A stretch of DNA of 8,784 bases from Armatimonadota bacterium (GTDB lineage Bacteria; Sysuimicrobiota; Sysuimicrobiia; Sysuimicrobiales; VGFF01). Position numbers and translations under genes: made by a program. The stretch covers positions 1 through 8,784 of the forward strand of contig VGFF01000083.1 in the NCBI GenBank assembly GCA_016868955.1. Direction: 5' to 3'. The notes under the pieces are model-generated. The model did no database searches. It was given only the letters and a program-made list of their open reading frames with translations, and had not been told where the DNA came from. Positions 1 through 5,577 of this stretch are shown in pieces (the first letter of the stretch is position 1; every line of letters begins with the position of its first letter).

Positions 1-24
1 CTCGTAGCGATCGAAACAGCGACC

Positions 25-45
25 GACACGTTACGGCAACGTGTC
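25..45 (-). terminator. Hairpin downstream of the VOC gene, possible terminator
   Basis: A perfect 8-bp inverted repeat (GACACGTT at 25-32 and AACGTGTC at 38-45) surrounds a 5-base loop and starts 17 bases past the stop codon of the VOC gene on the minus strand. It could end that transcript. On the minus strand the stem is not followed by a run of T, so it does not fit a classical Rho-independent terminator. The stem is seen directly; its role is inferred. Confidence 0.35.
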
Positions 46-61
46 CGAGTTGACTGGTCTT

Positions 62-469
62 TTAGGCAGCGTGGGCGCTCCCTTCGATTTCGGCTGACTG
101 GATGAACCCAAGGACATTGCCGTCGGGATCACGGACGTAAAACTCGCGTCCGTATGGCATGGCCCGAAGACCCACTGAAATGCTTGCGCCGGAAGCTGCA
201 AATTCTAAGGCAAGCGCCTCGGCATCAACCACCTCGAAGTAGGCATCGAGATTCTCTGCAACCTCAAACGCCTTCTGGTCCCGCCCGCTTCGCTCGGCGC
301 ATTTCAGGTGGACGCGACAGCTATCGCGCAGAACGCCTGCGTAGAATCCCGCGAATTCAAACTCGAGGTCGAAGCCAAGTTGCTTCCGGTAATACGCAAT
401 AGATCGCCCCAAGTCTGAAACTTGCAGCACGGGGGCGACAAATGTGATGCTTCTAGGGGTCTGGCTCAA
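62..469 (-). CDS. VOC-superfamily (glyoxalase/bleomycin-resistance fold) protein
   Basis: A 135-residue protein with the paired beta-alpha-beta-beta-beta layout of the vicinal oxygen chelate superfamily. The first module opens with FVAPVLQVSDLGRSIAYYRKQ (residues 10-30) and the second ends in the family signature VRDPDGNVLGF (112-122). The length is normal for single-domain members. Possible metal or ligand residues include His54 and Glu59, but the usual N-terminal metal His is not visible, so it may be a binding protein of the bleomycin-resistance type rather than a glyoxalase I. The start is TTG, chosen because GGAG lies 7 bases upstream; no ATG or GTG fits better. It is the last of three minus-strand genes in the low-GC left part and is followed by a hairpin. 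The substrate cannot be told from the sequence. Confidence 0.85.
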   Translation of the reverse strand: MSQTPRSITFVAPVLQVSDLGRSIAYYRKQLGFDLEFEFAGFYAGVLRDSCRVHLKCAERSGRDQKAFEVAENLDAYFEVVDAEALALEFAASGASISVGLRAMPYGREFYVRDPDGNVLGFIQSAEIEGSAHAA

Positions 470-565
470 ACACGCTCTCCAGTGTTGCGTAACACGGCTG
501 TGATCGCGATGATCGCAAGGTTATCAGCACATTGATACCGGGGGCGGCCACATTCAGAAGGACAG

Positions 566-1144
566 CTAAAGCGCATGGAAATAAAGAGCCGCCTCTTCCG
601 CTGCATTGTCGATAGCGCCAAGCAAACGGAAGTAGGTTCTCTCATGCATGCCAGCTGGTTTCTGATTGGGCACACCATCGCGAACCACGAGCTTTGCCCG
701 GTACTTCGCCACGCGCCGACTAAGACGATCCAAGGGCTGCTCGTTTTGGCTGTCGTAGGCCAGACCTAGGCAGTGGCGGCAGGCAAAGCCAGAGGCCCAA
801 TAAAGTAACGCCGCGCGCCTTCCGCACCCAGTGCGCGGGCAGATGAACCAAGGCCTCGAGCCGCCGTAGTTGCAATCGGTCCACTCAACCAAAAGATCGT
901 CCAGCCGCAGGTAGGGGCGCTTATCACGGCTGTGATAGGCAGGCGCCATACGCACGCCACCACGGGTGTAGAAGGCGTCAATATCGGCCACTGGACCATT
1001 TGCGTACTCAACGGCCATTGAGAAACGCCCACCCTCCCGAAGCATTCCGTGCCGGTGGAGAAACCGGGCGTCCAGTGCGAACCGCTGGGAGGTAGTCGGC
1101 CGCCTTCCGCTGTAGCTAAAGCGGCCGCTACCGTATCCGCCCAT
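566..1144 (-). CDS. MGGYGSGR-family zinc-ribbon protein of unknown function
   Basis: A 192-residue soluble protein that opens with MGGYGSGR, the N-terminal signature of a family of uncharacterised proteins I recognise from Proteobacteria, often in accessory DNA. A central zinc-ribbon-like core follows. GGSRPWFICP (94-103) leads into Cys102-x4-Cys107, then GRRAALLYW, then Cys122-x2-Cys125 in FACRHC, then LAYDSQNE (128-135). The four cysteines could hold one zinc ion. The C-terminal 50 residues are rich in Arg and Lys (DRLSRRVAKYRAK), which suggests nucleic-acid contact, but this is inference. The ATG start has GAGG 8 bases upstream. There is no signal peptide or membrane segment. No partner gene such as an integrase or restriction enzyme is visible. 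Function unknown; family membership fairly sure. Confidence 0.85.
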   Translation of the reverse strand: MGGYGSGRFSYSGRRPTTSQRFALDARFLHRHGMLREGGRFSMAVEYANGPVADIDAFYTRGGVRMAPAYHSRDKRPYLRLDDLLVEWTDCNYGGSRPWFICPRTGCGRRAALLYWASGFACRHCLGLAYDSQNEQPLDRLSRRVAKYRAKLVVRDGVPNQKPAGMHERTYFRLLGAIDNAAEEAALYFHAL

Positions 1145-1233
1145 GGTTTACGCCCTCGTGATTTATCGAAATCATCAAGCAATCTAGCCCTTGCGACGAG
1201 TGCTAGAAGGTCAGAAGCAACTGATTTCAAGGA

Positions 1234-1614
1234 TCAATTTAAGGAGCTCAACCCACATCCCTGCACCACCGCGTTCATCAGTTGTGAGTTGATTGTCAGA
1301 TTTATGAGAGGACGATCATGCCATTGGGTGACTTCGGTGCTGGCTCCTGTTTGCTGTATGACATGCCGGAATGCATACACCTGATGGCCGAAACCCGTTC
1401 CGAGCTGGCACCAAAGACGCACCTCTTTCCGTGCCGAAATCTCTTGAATCATCGGCGTACAGGTGATTTTGCGCTCCGCATTGAGACGCTCCATATTATC
1501 GAATACACAGGCCGCGACCTCAGAATAGCCATTTGACGATCTAAAACGGACAGGGCTGCCTTCGAATTCCAAGAGATTTGCGCAACCCGCAAGGGGGGCA
1601 ATCGCCACGACCAA
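1234..1614 (-). CDS. Small lipoprotein, 5' end missing or unusual start
   Basis: The reading frame encodes a hydrophobic stretch ending in a lipobox (CVILVVAIAPLAGC), then about 115 residues with four further Cys (in AACVF, KITCTP, RLWCQL and VQGCGL), consistent with a periplasmic lipoprotein held by one or two disulfides. The frame stays open far upstream, but only as a shadow of proS, and no ATG or GTG lies just before the signal peptide. The first usable codon is TTG at 1614, with AGGTG 7 bases upstream. That start gives only ten residues before the Cys and no positive n-region. The in-frame residues before it (VRASR) look like a proper n-region, so the real start was probably upstream and lost at the composition junction at about 1620-1690. 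I do not recognise the family. It could be intact with the TTG start, truncated, or fused by misassembly. Confidence 0.6.
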   Translation of the reverse strand: MVVAIAPLAGCANLLEFEGSPVRFRSSNGYSEVAACVFDNMERLNAERKITCTPMIQEISARKEVRLWCQLGTGFGHQVYAFRHVIQQTGASTEVTQWHDRPLINLTINSQLMNAVVQGCGLSSLN

Positions 1615-1616
1615 AA

Positions 1617-1715
1617 TTACGCACCTAGACGCTCGGACGCCAGCGGTAGGACGTGGGATTGGGCGCGCGATCGTCCGGTCGCGCCGGCCGGCAGGCGATC
1701 GAGGATCCGCCGCAT
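1617..1715 (-). pseudogene. Possible truncated start of a gene downstream of proS
   Basis: Thirty bases after the proS stop, on the same strand, an ATG at 1715 follows GGGAG at a spacing of 5 bases. The frame reads MRRILDRLPAGATGRSR and then runs for another 15 residues into the lower-GC DNA, where it meets TAA at 1617-1619. This looks like the first part of a gene in the proS transcript, cut off at the junction. With only about 20 residues of likely native sequence it cannot be identified, and it may simply be chance. Ribosome site and frame are seen; truncation is inferred. Confidence 0.3.
1620..1690. other. Composition junction between two kinds of DNA
   Basis: By hand count the line 1561-1620 is about 52% GC, 1621-1680 about 70% and 1681-1740 about 77%. 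Everything to the left stays near 50-57%, and everything to the right is markedly higher. The change coincides with two broken reading frames on the same strand, one from each side. No integrase, tRNA end, terminal repeat or target duplication is visible at the boundary. It is either the edge of acquired DNA or an assembly join. Confidence 0.55.
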
Positions 1716-1745
1716 CGCGACTCCCGTTCGCGTTCCCGCCGCGCG

Positions 1746-3188
1746 TCAGTACGCTCGCGCGTAGTACACGATCATCTCGGCCGGCGCGCCCGTCACGAGG
1801 CAGGCGCCGGCCGCCGGCTCGTCCGTGACGACGCGCGGCGAGCCGCCGCTCGCGTCCCGCAGGGCCTCTTCCGCCCGCTGGTCCTTCGACATCGGCACGC
1901 GCACGAAGCCCTGCCGCTCCTTGATCATCTCGATCGCTTCGTCGAGCGAACGGGGCGTCACGACGTGCGCTTCCAGATAGGACTTCGCGCGCGCGTACAT
2001 CCGCGCCTGGATCGCGTCCAGCTCGGCGACGACGGCGGCCGCGAACCCGTCGAGCGAGACGGCCCGCTTCCCGCCCTCGCCGTCGCGGGCGGCGAAGATG
2101 CACTGGTTCTTGTCCAGATCCTTCGGCCCCAGCTCGACGCGCAGCGGCACGCCGCGCATCTCCCAGTCGTTGAACTTCCAGCCGGGGGTGAACTCGTCGC
2201 GGTCGTCGACCTTCACGCGCACGCCCTCGCCCAGCGACGCGGCCAGCGCGCGCGCGCGCGCGAGGACCGCCGGCGTCTGCTCGTGGCGGATCGGCACGAT
2301 GACGACCTGCACGGGCGCGATGCGCGGCGGCAGCGCCAACCCGCGGTTGTCGCCGTGCTGCATGACGAGCGATCCGATCAGCCGTGTCGTCACGGCCCAC
2401 GACGTCGTCCACACGTACTTCTCGGTGTTGTCGCGGTCGAGGAACTTCACGTCGAACGCCTTCGCGAAGTTCTGGCCGAGGAAGTGCGACGTTCCGGCTT
2501 GGATGGCCTGCCCGTCCGGCATCAGCGCTTCCAGCGTGTACGTCCAGTCGGCGCCGGCGAACTTCTCGCTATCGGTCTTGCGCCCCGTCAAAACCGGTAT
2601 CGCCAGCACGTCCTCGAGCAGGCGCTTGTAGATGTCGAGGATCAGCCGGCACTCATCGTCGGCTTCCTGCTGGGTCTGGTGCGCCGTGTGGCCTTCGTGC
2701 CAGAAGAACTCCGTCGTCCGAAGAAACAGGCGCGTCGCCTTCTCCCACCGCACGACGCTGCCCCACTGCAGAATGAGCAGCGGCAGATCGCGGTACGACT
2801 GGATCCACTTCGCGTACATCGGCATGATGATCGCTTCCGAAGTCGGGCGAACGGCCAGTCGCTCGCCGAGCTCGTCGTCGCCGCCGTGCGTAACCCATGC
2901 GACCTGCGGCGCGAACCCTTCGACGTGCTCGGCTTCCTTCTTGAGGTAGGACTCGGGCACGAACAACGGGAACGCCGCGTTCTGGTGGCCGGTCTTCTTG
3001 AACTCGCGATCGAGCCAGGACTGGATGCCTTCCCAGATCGCCCAACCGTACGGCCGAACAACCATGCAGCCGCGCACGGGCGAGTAGTCGACCATGTCGG
3101 ACTTGAGCAGGACGGCGGTGTACCAGTCCGAGAAACGCTCGGACTTGCGGGGAATCTCTTTGACGATCTCTTTGTCGGAAGTCGCCAC
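1746..3188 (-). CDS. proS: Prolyl-tRNA synthetase, archaeal/eukaryote type
   Basis: A 480-residue cytoplasmic class II synthetase that activates proline with ATP and loads it onto tRNA-Pro. It is the short type lacking the inserted editing domain of the common bacterial enzyme, as found in archaea, in eukaryotic cytosol and in some bacteria such as Thermus. Visible marks are the N-terminal SERFSDWYTAVL segment (residues 16-27), LAVRPTSEAIIMPMY (111-125) around the proline/ATP site, motif 2 with Arg147-Trp-Glu149 and RTTEFFWHEGHT (157-168), and GLALPPRIAP in motif 3. The protein ends in ARAY, the C-terminal tyrosine typical of this type. The start is GTG at 3188, with AAGGAG 7 bases upstream. 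The longer open frame to 3380 would run through the promoter and hairpin and has no homology-like content. It is divergent from the DUF2231 gene. Confidence 0.97.
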   Translation of the reverse strand: MATSDKEIVKEIPRKSERFSDWYTAVLLKSDMVDYSPVRGCMVVRPYGWAIWEGIQSWLDREFKKTGHQNAAFPLFVPESYLKKEAEHVEGFAPQVAWVTHGGDDELGERLAVRPTSEAIIMPMYAKWIQSYRDLPLLILQWGSVVRWEKATRLFLRTTEFFWHEGHTAHQTQQEADDECRLILDIYKRLLEDVLAIPVLTGRKTDSEKFAGADWTYTLEALMPDGQAIQAGTSHFLGQNFAKAFDVKFLDRDNTEKYVWTTSWAVTTRLIGSLVMQHGDNRGLALPPRIAPVQVVIVPIRHEQTPAVLARARALAASLGEGVRVKVDDRDEFTPGWKFNDWEMRGVPLRVELGPKDLDKNQCIFAARDGEGGKRAVSLDGFAAAVVAELDAIQARMYARAKSYLEAHVVTPRSLDEAIEMIKERQGFVRVPMSKDQRAEEALRDASGGSPRVVTDEPAAGACLVTGAPAEMIVYYARAY

Positions 3189-3195
3189 GGACGGT

Positions 3196-3201
3196 CTCCT
3201 T
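3196..3201 (-). promoter_or_regulatory. Ribosome binding site that fixes the proS GTG start
   Basis: AAGGAG on the minus strand, 7 bases before the GTG at 3188. It supports this start over the upstream in-frame starts, which would add about 60 residues without family-like sequence. Confidence 0.85.
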
Positions 3202-3221
3202 GCCGGGAGTGGGACGGCGTG

Positions 3222-3253
3222 AAAACGGGCCGCCACCCATCGGCGGCGGCCCG
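3222..3253 (-). terminator. Terminator-like hairpin in the proS leader, possible attenuator
   Basis: Read on the minus strand, a perfect 9-bp stem (CGGGCCGCC at 3253-3245 and GGCGGCCCG at 3234-3226) with a 10-base loop is followed directly by TTTTC. This is the form of a weak Rho-independent terminator. It lies between the predicted proS promoter and the proS ribosome site, starting about 5 bases after the expected transcript start. It might attenuate proS, protect the 5' end of the mRNA, or end transcription arriving from elsewhere. The leader is too short for a T-box, and no alternative antiterminator pairing was seen. Confidence 0.5.
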
Positions 3254-3264
3254 CGGTCCCCAGC

Positions 3265-3295
3265 ATTGTAACATCGGGTCGAAAGCAGGACTCAA
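3265..3295 (-). promoter_or_regulatory. Predicted proS promoter with extended -10
   Basis: On the minus strand TACAAT (3270-3265) is preceded by TG one base upstream, giving an extended -10 element. A weak -35-like TTGAGT sits at 3295-3290 with a long 19-base spacer. The transcript would begin near 3258. The same stretch read on the plus strand gives TAACAT (3269-3274), so it may also hold the divergent promoter of the DUF2231 gene, but that call is weaker. Confidence 0.5.
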
Positions 3296-3334
3296 TCCGC
3301 GCCGGCGGCGAAACCGCGGCCGCGAGGAGGCGAG

Positions 3335-3736
3335 ATGAACTATCTCTTTCACCAACCCGCAACGGACTTCCCGATCGCATTGTGGCTGACGAGCCTGCTG
3401 TTCGACTTCATCCACTGGCGCAACGGGCGCGACTTGTATCGTTCGATGGCGACGTGGCTGATTGGCTTGGGAATCGCCGGCGCGGTGCTGGCGCTCGCGA
3501 CCGGCTACTACGACTATTTCAAGCTGCTGGCCGCCGGCGTCGGCACCGAATTCGAACGCGCGCATCAACCGCATGCGGTCGCGGCATTCGCGGCCACGGC
3601 AGCCTACGTCGCGAGCTTCGTCGTGCGGTTGCGCCGGCCGAAGGCCAAGGGGCTGATCGTCATCCTCGCCCTCGCCGGCGCCGTGCTGATCGGATTGACG
3701 GGCTTCCTCGGCGGACAGTTGTTCAAGACGATGTAA
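3335..3736 (+). CDS. DUF2231-family membrane protein
   Basis: A 133-residue integral membrane protein with four predicted hydrophobic helices: about residues 11-27 (FPIALWLTSLLFDFI), 40-59, 80-100 and 106-128. The opening HQPATDFPIALWL resembles the N-terminal motif of the DUF2231 family, whose members often have His and Pro at the head of helix 1. The loop after helix 2 holds HQPHAV, a second His-Pro pair. The biochemical role of the family is not established, though some members sit near cytochrome or haem genes, and no such gene is present here. ATG start with GGAGG closely upstream. It is divergent from proS, and its 3' end overlaps the end of mobA by 14 bases in convergent orientation. 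Confidence 0.88.
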   Translation: MNYLFHQPATDFPIALWLTSLLFDFIHWRNGRDLYRSMATWLIGLGIAGAVLALATGYYDYFKLLAAGVGTEFERAHQPHAVAAFAATAAYVASFVVRLRRPKAKGLIVILALAGAVLIGLTGFLGGQLFKTM

Positions 3737-4340
3737 CGCGGCGCGCCACGATCGCTTCCGCGCGGGCGAGATCCGCGGGCGTGTCGACGCTGAAGAACGA
3801 CAACAAGGCCGGATCCCAGATCCGGCATTCGTCCTCGCTGACCATGCGGGCGCGCAGCGCCCGCATGTGCCGCCACAGGCTCTCGCCGCGGATCGCCATT
3901 TCGTCGAGAATCGACGCGACCGAACGCCAGTATACCGTGTGTAGCGCCTGCGGCGCTTCCGTCGTCTCCGGCATCACGATATCGGCGGCGTCGATCTGGG
4001 TGCTCTGCCATCGGATCAACGACGGGTTGAGGAACGGCATGTCGCAGCCGCAGACGAAGCAGAGCTCGTGCGACGCCGCTTGCAACGCCGCCCGCAGGCC
4101 GCGCATCGGATGATACGGTGGCTCCCCGCCGCGCGGTTGCGGATCGGGGACGACGCGCAGACCCAACGCCGCCAGGGATACGTCCTTCGACACCACGAAG
4201 ACCTCGTCGCACGCCTGGCGCAGGCGATCGGCGACGTGCGCGATCAGAGGTCGGCCGGCGAGCGAGACGCGCGCCTTGTCGCGTCCCATGCGCGAACTGC
4301 GGCCGCCGGCGAGGATGATTCCGGAGAGGCGAACGGTCAC
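3723..4340 (-). CDS. mobA: Molybdenum cofactor guanylyltransferase
   Basis: A 205-residue cytoplasmic nucleotidyltransferase that should join GMP from GTP to molybdopterin to form the MGD cofactor. The Rossmann-like fold opens with LAGGRSSRMGRDK (residues 10-22), the nucleotide-binding signature of the MobA family. HPMRGLRAAL (77-86) follows at the usual GPLAG position, here changed to PMRG. CGCDMPFL (97-104) carries the Mg-binding Asp100. SVDTPADLARAE near the C-terminus matches the family's NTPEDL tail. The frame is open to a TTG at 4370, but the GTG at 4340 gives the normal N-terminus and sits just after a -10 element. No other cofactor gene or molybdoenzyme is nearby, so its client enzyme is elsewhere. 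A related MobA-like nucleotidyltransferase of different substrate cannot be fully excluded. Confidence 0.9.
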   Translation of the reverse strand: MTVRLSGIILAGGRSSRMGRDKARVSLAGRPLIAHVADRLRQACDEVFVVSKDVSLAALGLRVVPDPQPRGGEPPYHPMRGLRAALQAASHELCFVCGCDMPFLNPSLIRWQSTQIDAADIVMPETTEAPQALHTVYWRSVASILDEMAIRGESLWRHMRALRARMVSEDECRIWDPALLSFFSVDTPADLARAEAIVARRVTSS

Positions 4341-4353
4341 GAACGCCAGTATA
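4341..4353 (-). promoter_or_regulatory. -10 element for a leaderless mobA transcript
   Basis: TATACT (4353-4348 on the minus strand, five of six bases matching TATAAT) ends exactly 7 bases before the GTG start of mobA. Transcription would therefore start at or beside the start codon, and no Shine-Dalgarno sequence could fit between them. No good -35 is seen at the usual spacing. The arrangement is that of leaderless mRNAs. The motif is seen; the start of transcription is inferred. Confidence 0.5.
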
Positions 4354-4371
4354 GCCGGCTGCCGACGCAAC

Positions 4372-4401
4372 AGAGGGGCGCCCGCTGCCGGACGCCCCTC
4401 T
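4372..4401 (-). terminator. Hairpin between the sulfurtransferase gene and mobA
   Basis: A perfect 9-bp inverted repeat (AGAGGGGCG at 4372-4380 and CGCCCCTCT at 4393-4401) with a 12-base loop, about 57 bases after the stop of the sulfurtransferase and just upstream of mobA. It probably ends or protects the sulfurtransferase transcript and insulates mobA. The minus strand shows no T run after the stem; on the plus strand the stem is followed by CTTTG. Confidence 0.55.
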
Positions 4402-4458
4402 CTTTGACGATCACGTTGTGACGACGATCCCGCGCGGCCGTCGCGGACGCGCTGCGTC

Positions 4459-5301
4459 CTACTTATCGATCGGCGCGCCGACCAGGCTCCCCCACTCCGT
4501 CCACGATCCGTCGTAGTTCTTCACCTTGGGATAGCCGAGCAGGTACTTCAACGCGAACCACGTCAGCGCGCTGCGCTCGCCGATCCGGCAATAGGCCGTG
4601 ACGTCCTTGTCGGGCGTGATGCCTTGCGGCTCGTACATCGCCCGCAGCTCGTCCGCGGACTTGAACGTTCCGTCTTCGCGCACGTTGGTGCCCCAAGGGA
4701 TGCTGACCGCGGTGGGAATGTGTCCGCCGCGCATCGCGCCTTCTTGCGGATATCCGGGCGGCGCGATCAGCTCGCCCTTGTATTCGCCCGGGGAACGCAC
4801 GTCGACGAGCGCGTAGTCCGGCGCGCGCAACCGGCTCCTGATCTCGTCCCGCACCGCGCGCTCGCTGTCGACGGGAGCGGTCGTGCCCAGCGTGGCCCGC
4901 CGGTAGCTCGGCACATCCTTCGACAAGGGCCGTTTCTCGGCGACCCACTTCTGCCGGCCGCCGTTGAGCAGCTTCACGTTCTTCACGCCGTAGTACGTCA
5001 GCAACCAAAATGTGTAAGCCGCGAACCAGTTGTTGCGATCTCCGTACAGGATGATCGTGTGCTCGTTGCCGATGCCCAGCGAGCCGAACTTTTCGGAGAG
5101 TTGCTCCGGCGTGATCCAATCGCGGATCACGGCGTCTTGGAGGTCCGTCGCCCAGTGCAGGTGAACGGCGCCCGGAATGTGCCCGGTCGCGTACAACGAC
5201 GGATCTTCGTTCGACTCGACGATGTGCAGATTGGCGTCGGAGAGATGATCGGCGAGCCAGTCCGTTTCCACGAGCACGTTGCTGCGTGCGTATGAGCTCA
5301 T
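4459..5301 (-). CDS. Two-domain thiosulfate sulfurtransferase (rhodanese), CysA2-like
   Basis: A 280-residue soluble protein of two rhodanese domains that transfers sulfane sulfur from thiosulfate to an acceptor such as cyanide or a thiol, through a cysteine persulfide. The N-terminal domain (about 10-125) is structural: it has ILYGDRNNWFAAY (84-96), with no Cys at the active-loop position. The C-terminal domain (about 160-275) has LVDVRSPGEYKG (165-176) and the active loop CRIGERS, with catalytic Cys238. NYDGSWTEWGSLVGAPI at the end closely matches the actinobacterial CysA2 proteins, as does the CRIGERS loop. There is no signal peptide. The ATG start has a full AAGGAGG 8 bases upstream, so expression may be high. 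It stands alone with its own leader and a downstream hairpin. The physiological acceptor is not evident. Confidence 0.95.
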   Translation of the reverse strand: MSSYARSNVLVETDWLADHLSDANLHIVESNEDPSLYATGHIPGAVHLHWATDLQDAVIRDWITPEQLSEKFGSLGIGNEHTIILYGDRNNWFAAYTFWLLTYYGVKNVKLLNGGRQKWVAEKRPLSKDVPSYRRATLGTTAPVDSERAVRDEIRSRLRAPDYALVDVRSPGEYKGELIAPPGYPQEGAMRGGHIPTAVSIPWGTNVREDGTFKSADELRAMYEPQGITPDKDVTAYCRIGERSALTWFALKYLLGYPKVKNYDGSWTEWGSLVGAPIDK

Positions 5302-5337
5302 CGTATTGGCCTCCTTGGTGAACGCTCTTCTCGGTCG

Positions 5338-5371
5338 CCCGCCGTGGCCGCGATGGCCGGCGGGGATAATC
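5338..5371 (-). promoter_or_regulatory. Leader hairpin and weak promoter-like site before the sulfurtransferase
   Basis: In the 5' leader of the sulfurtransferase gene, CCCGCC and GGCGGG (5338-5343 and 5359-5364) can pair around an inner GGCC/GGCC stem with a GCGAT loop. Immediately upstream on the minus strand lies GATTAT (5371-5366), matching four of six bases of a -10. No -35 was found. The pairing does not match any riboswitch class I know. The rest of the 259-base gap (5302-5560) holds no gene I can support. Confidence 0.25.
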
Positions 5372-5540
5372 GAAACTGCGGCGCGAGGTTGTGGGACGGC
5401 GGGGTCAGCGGGGAGTCGGCAGGCGCGGGGCGACGCACCGTGACGAGCGACTCGCGCTCCCGCCTACGACAGATGCAGCTTCTCGCCGCGTGCGGAATCC
5501 GCCCCTTCATCAGTCTCTCAATCTATCGCCGGCGTCGCGG

Positions 5541-5577
5541 GCGCGTCAACGATAGCGTCGCTATCGTCGCGACGCGC
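5541..5577 (-). terminator. Long inverted repeat at the end of the acyltransferase gene
   Basis: ACGATAGCG (5549-5557) and CGCTATCGT (5559-5567) form a perfect 9-bp palindrome about one base, and GCGCGTC/GACGCGC (5541-5547 and 5571-5577) extend it after a small asymmetric internal loop. It covers the stop codon of the acyltransferase gene. As RNA it would be a strong stem at the end of the four-gene operon and is likely to act as a terminator or 3' stabiliser. No T run follows. As DNA the near-perfect palindrome could also be a protein-binding site. Confidence 0.5.

Noticed and set aside
482..495. Hairpin GTGTT-GCGT-AACAC downstream of the zinc-ribbon gene
   Set aside because: A 5-bp stem with no T run is too weak to call a terminator.
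493..936. The 12-mer CACGGCTGTGAT occurs at 493-504 and again at 925-936, the second within an inverted repeat TATCAC-GGCT-GTGATA (922-937)
   Set aside because: Only two copies, one of them inside the zinc-ribbon coding sequence; too short to call a repeat family or operator.
1665..1684. Inverted repeat GCGCGA-TCGTCCGG-TCGCGC at the junction, considered as an attachment site or proS terminator
   Set aside because: A 6-bp GC-only stem is common by chance in this DNA, there is no T run, and no second copy marks another element end within the window.
1653..3338. A 561-residue open frame on the plus strand opposite proS
   Set aside because: It is antisense to a well-conserved gene, is dominated by Arg, Ala and Val as expected for a high-GC shadow frame, and shows no recognisable domain.
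3382..4113. A 243-residue plus-strand frame crossing the DUF2231 gene and mobA
   Set aside because: It is out of frame with one real gene and antisense to the other, with Arg-rich low-complexity content.
5298..5510. A 70-residue minus-strand frame (MKGRIPHAAR) ahead of the sulfurtransferase
   Set aside because: It has no Shine-Dalgarno site, no recognisable motif and a shadow-like composition, and it would run over the sulfurtransferase's own ribosome site.
5500..5516. CTGATGA on the minus strand, the opening core of a hammerhead ribozyme
   Set aside because: The second core element GAAA and the required stems are not found at the right spacing; a chance match.
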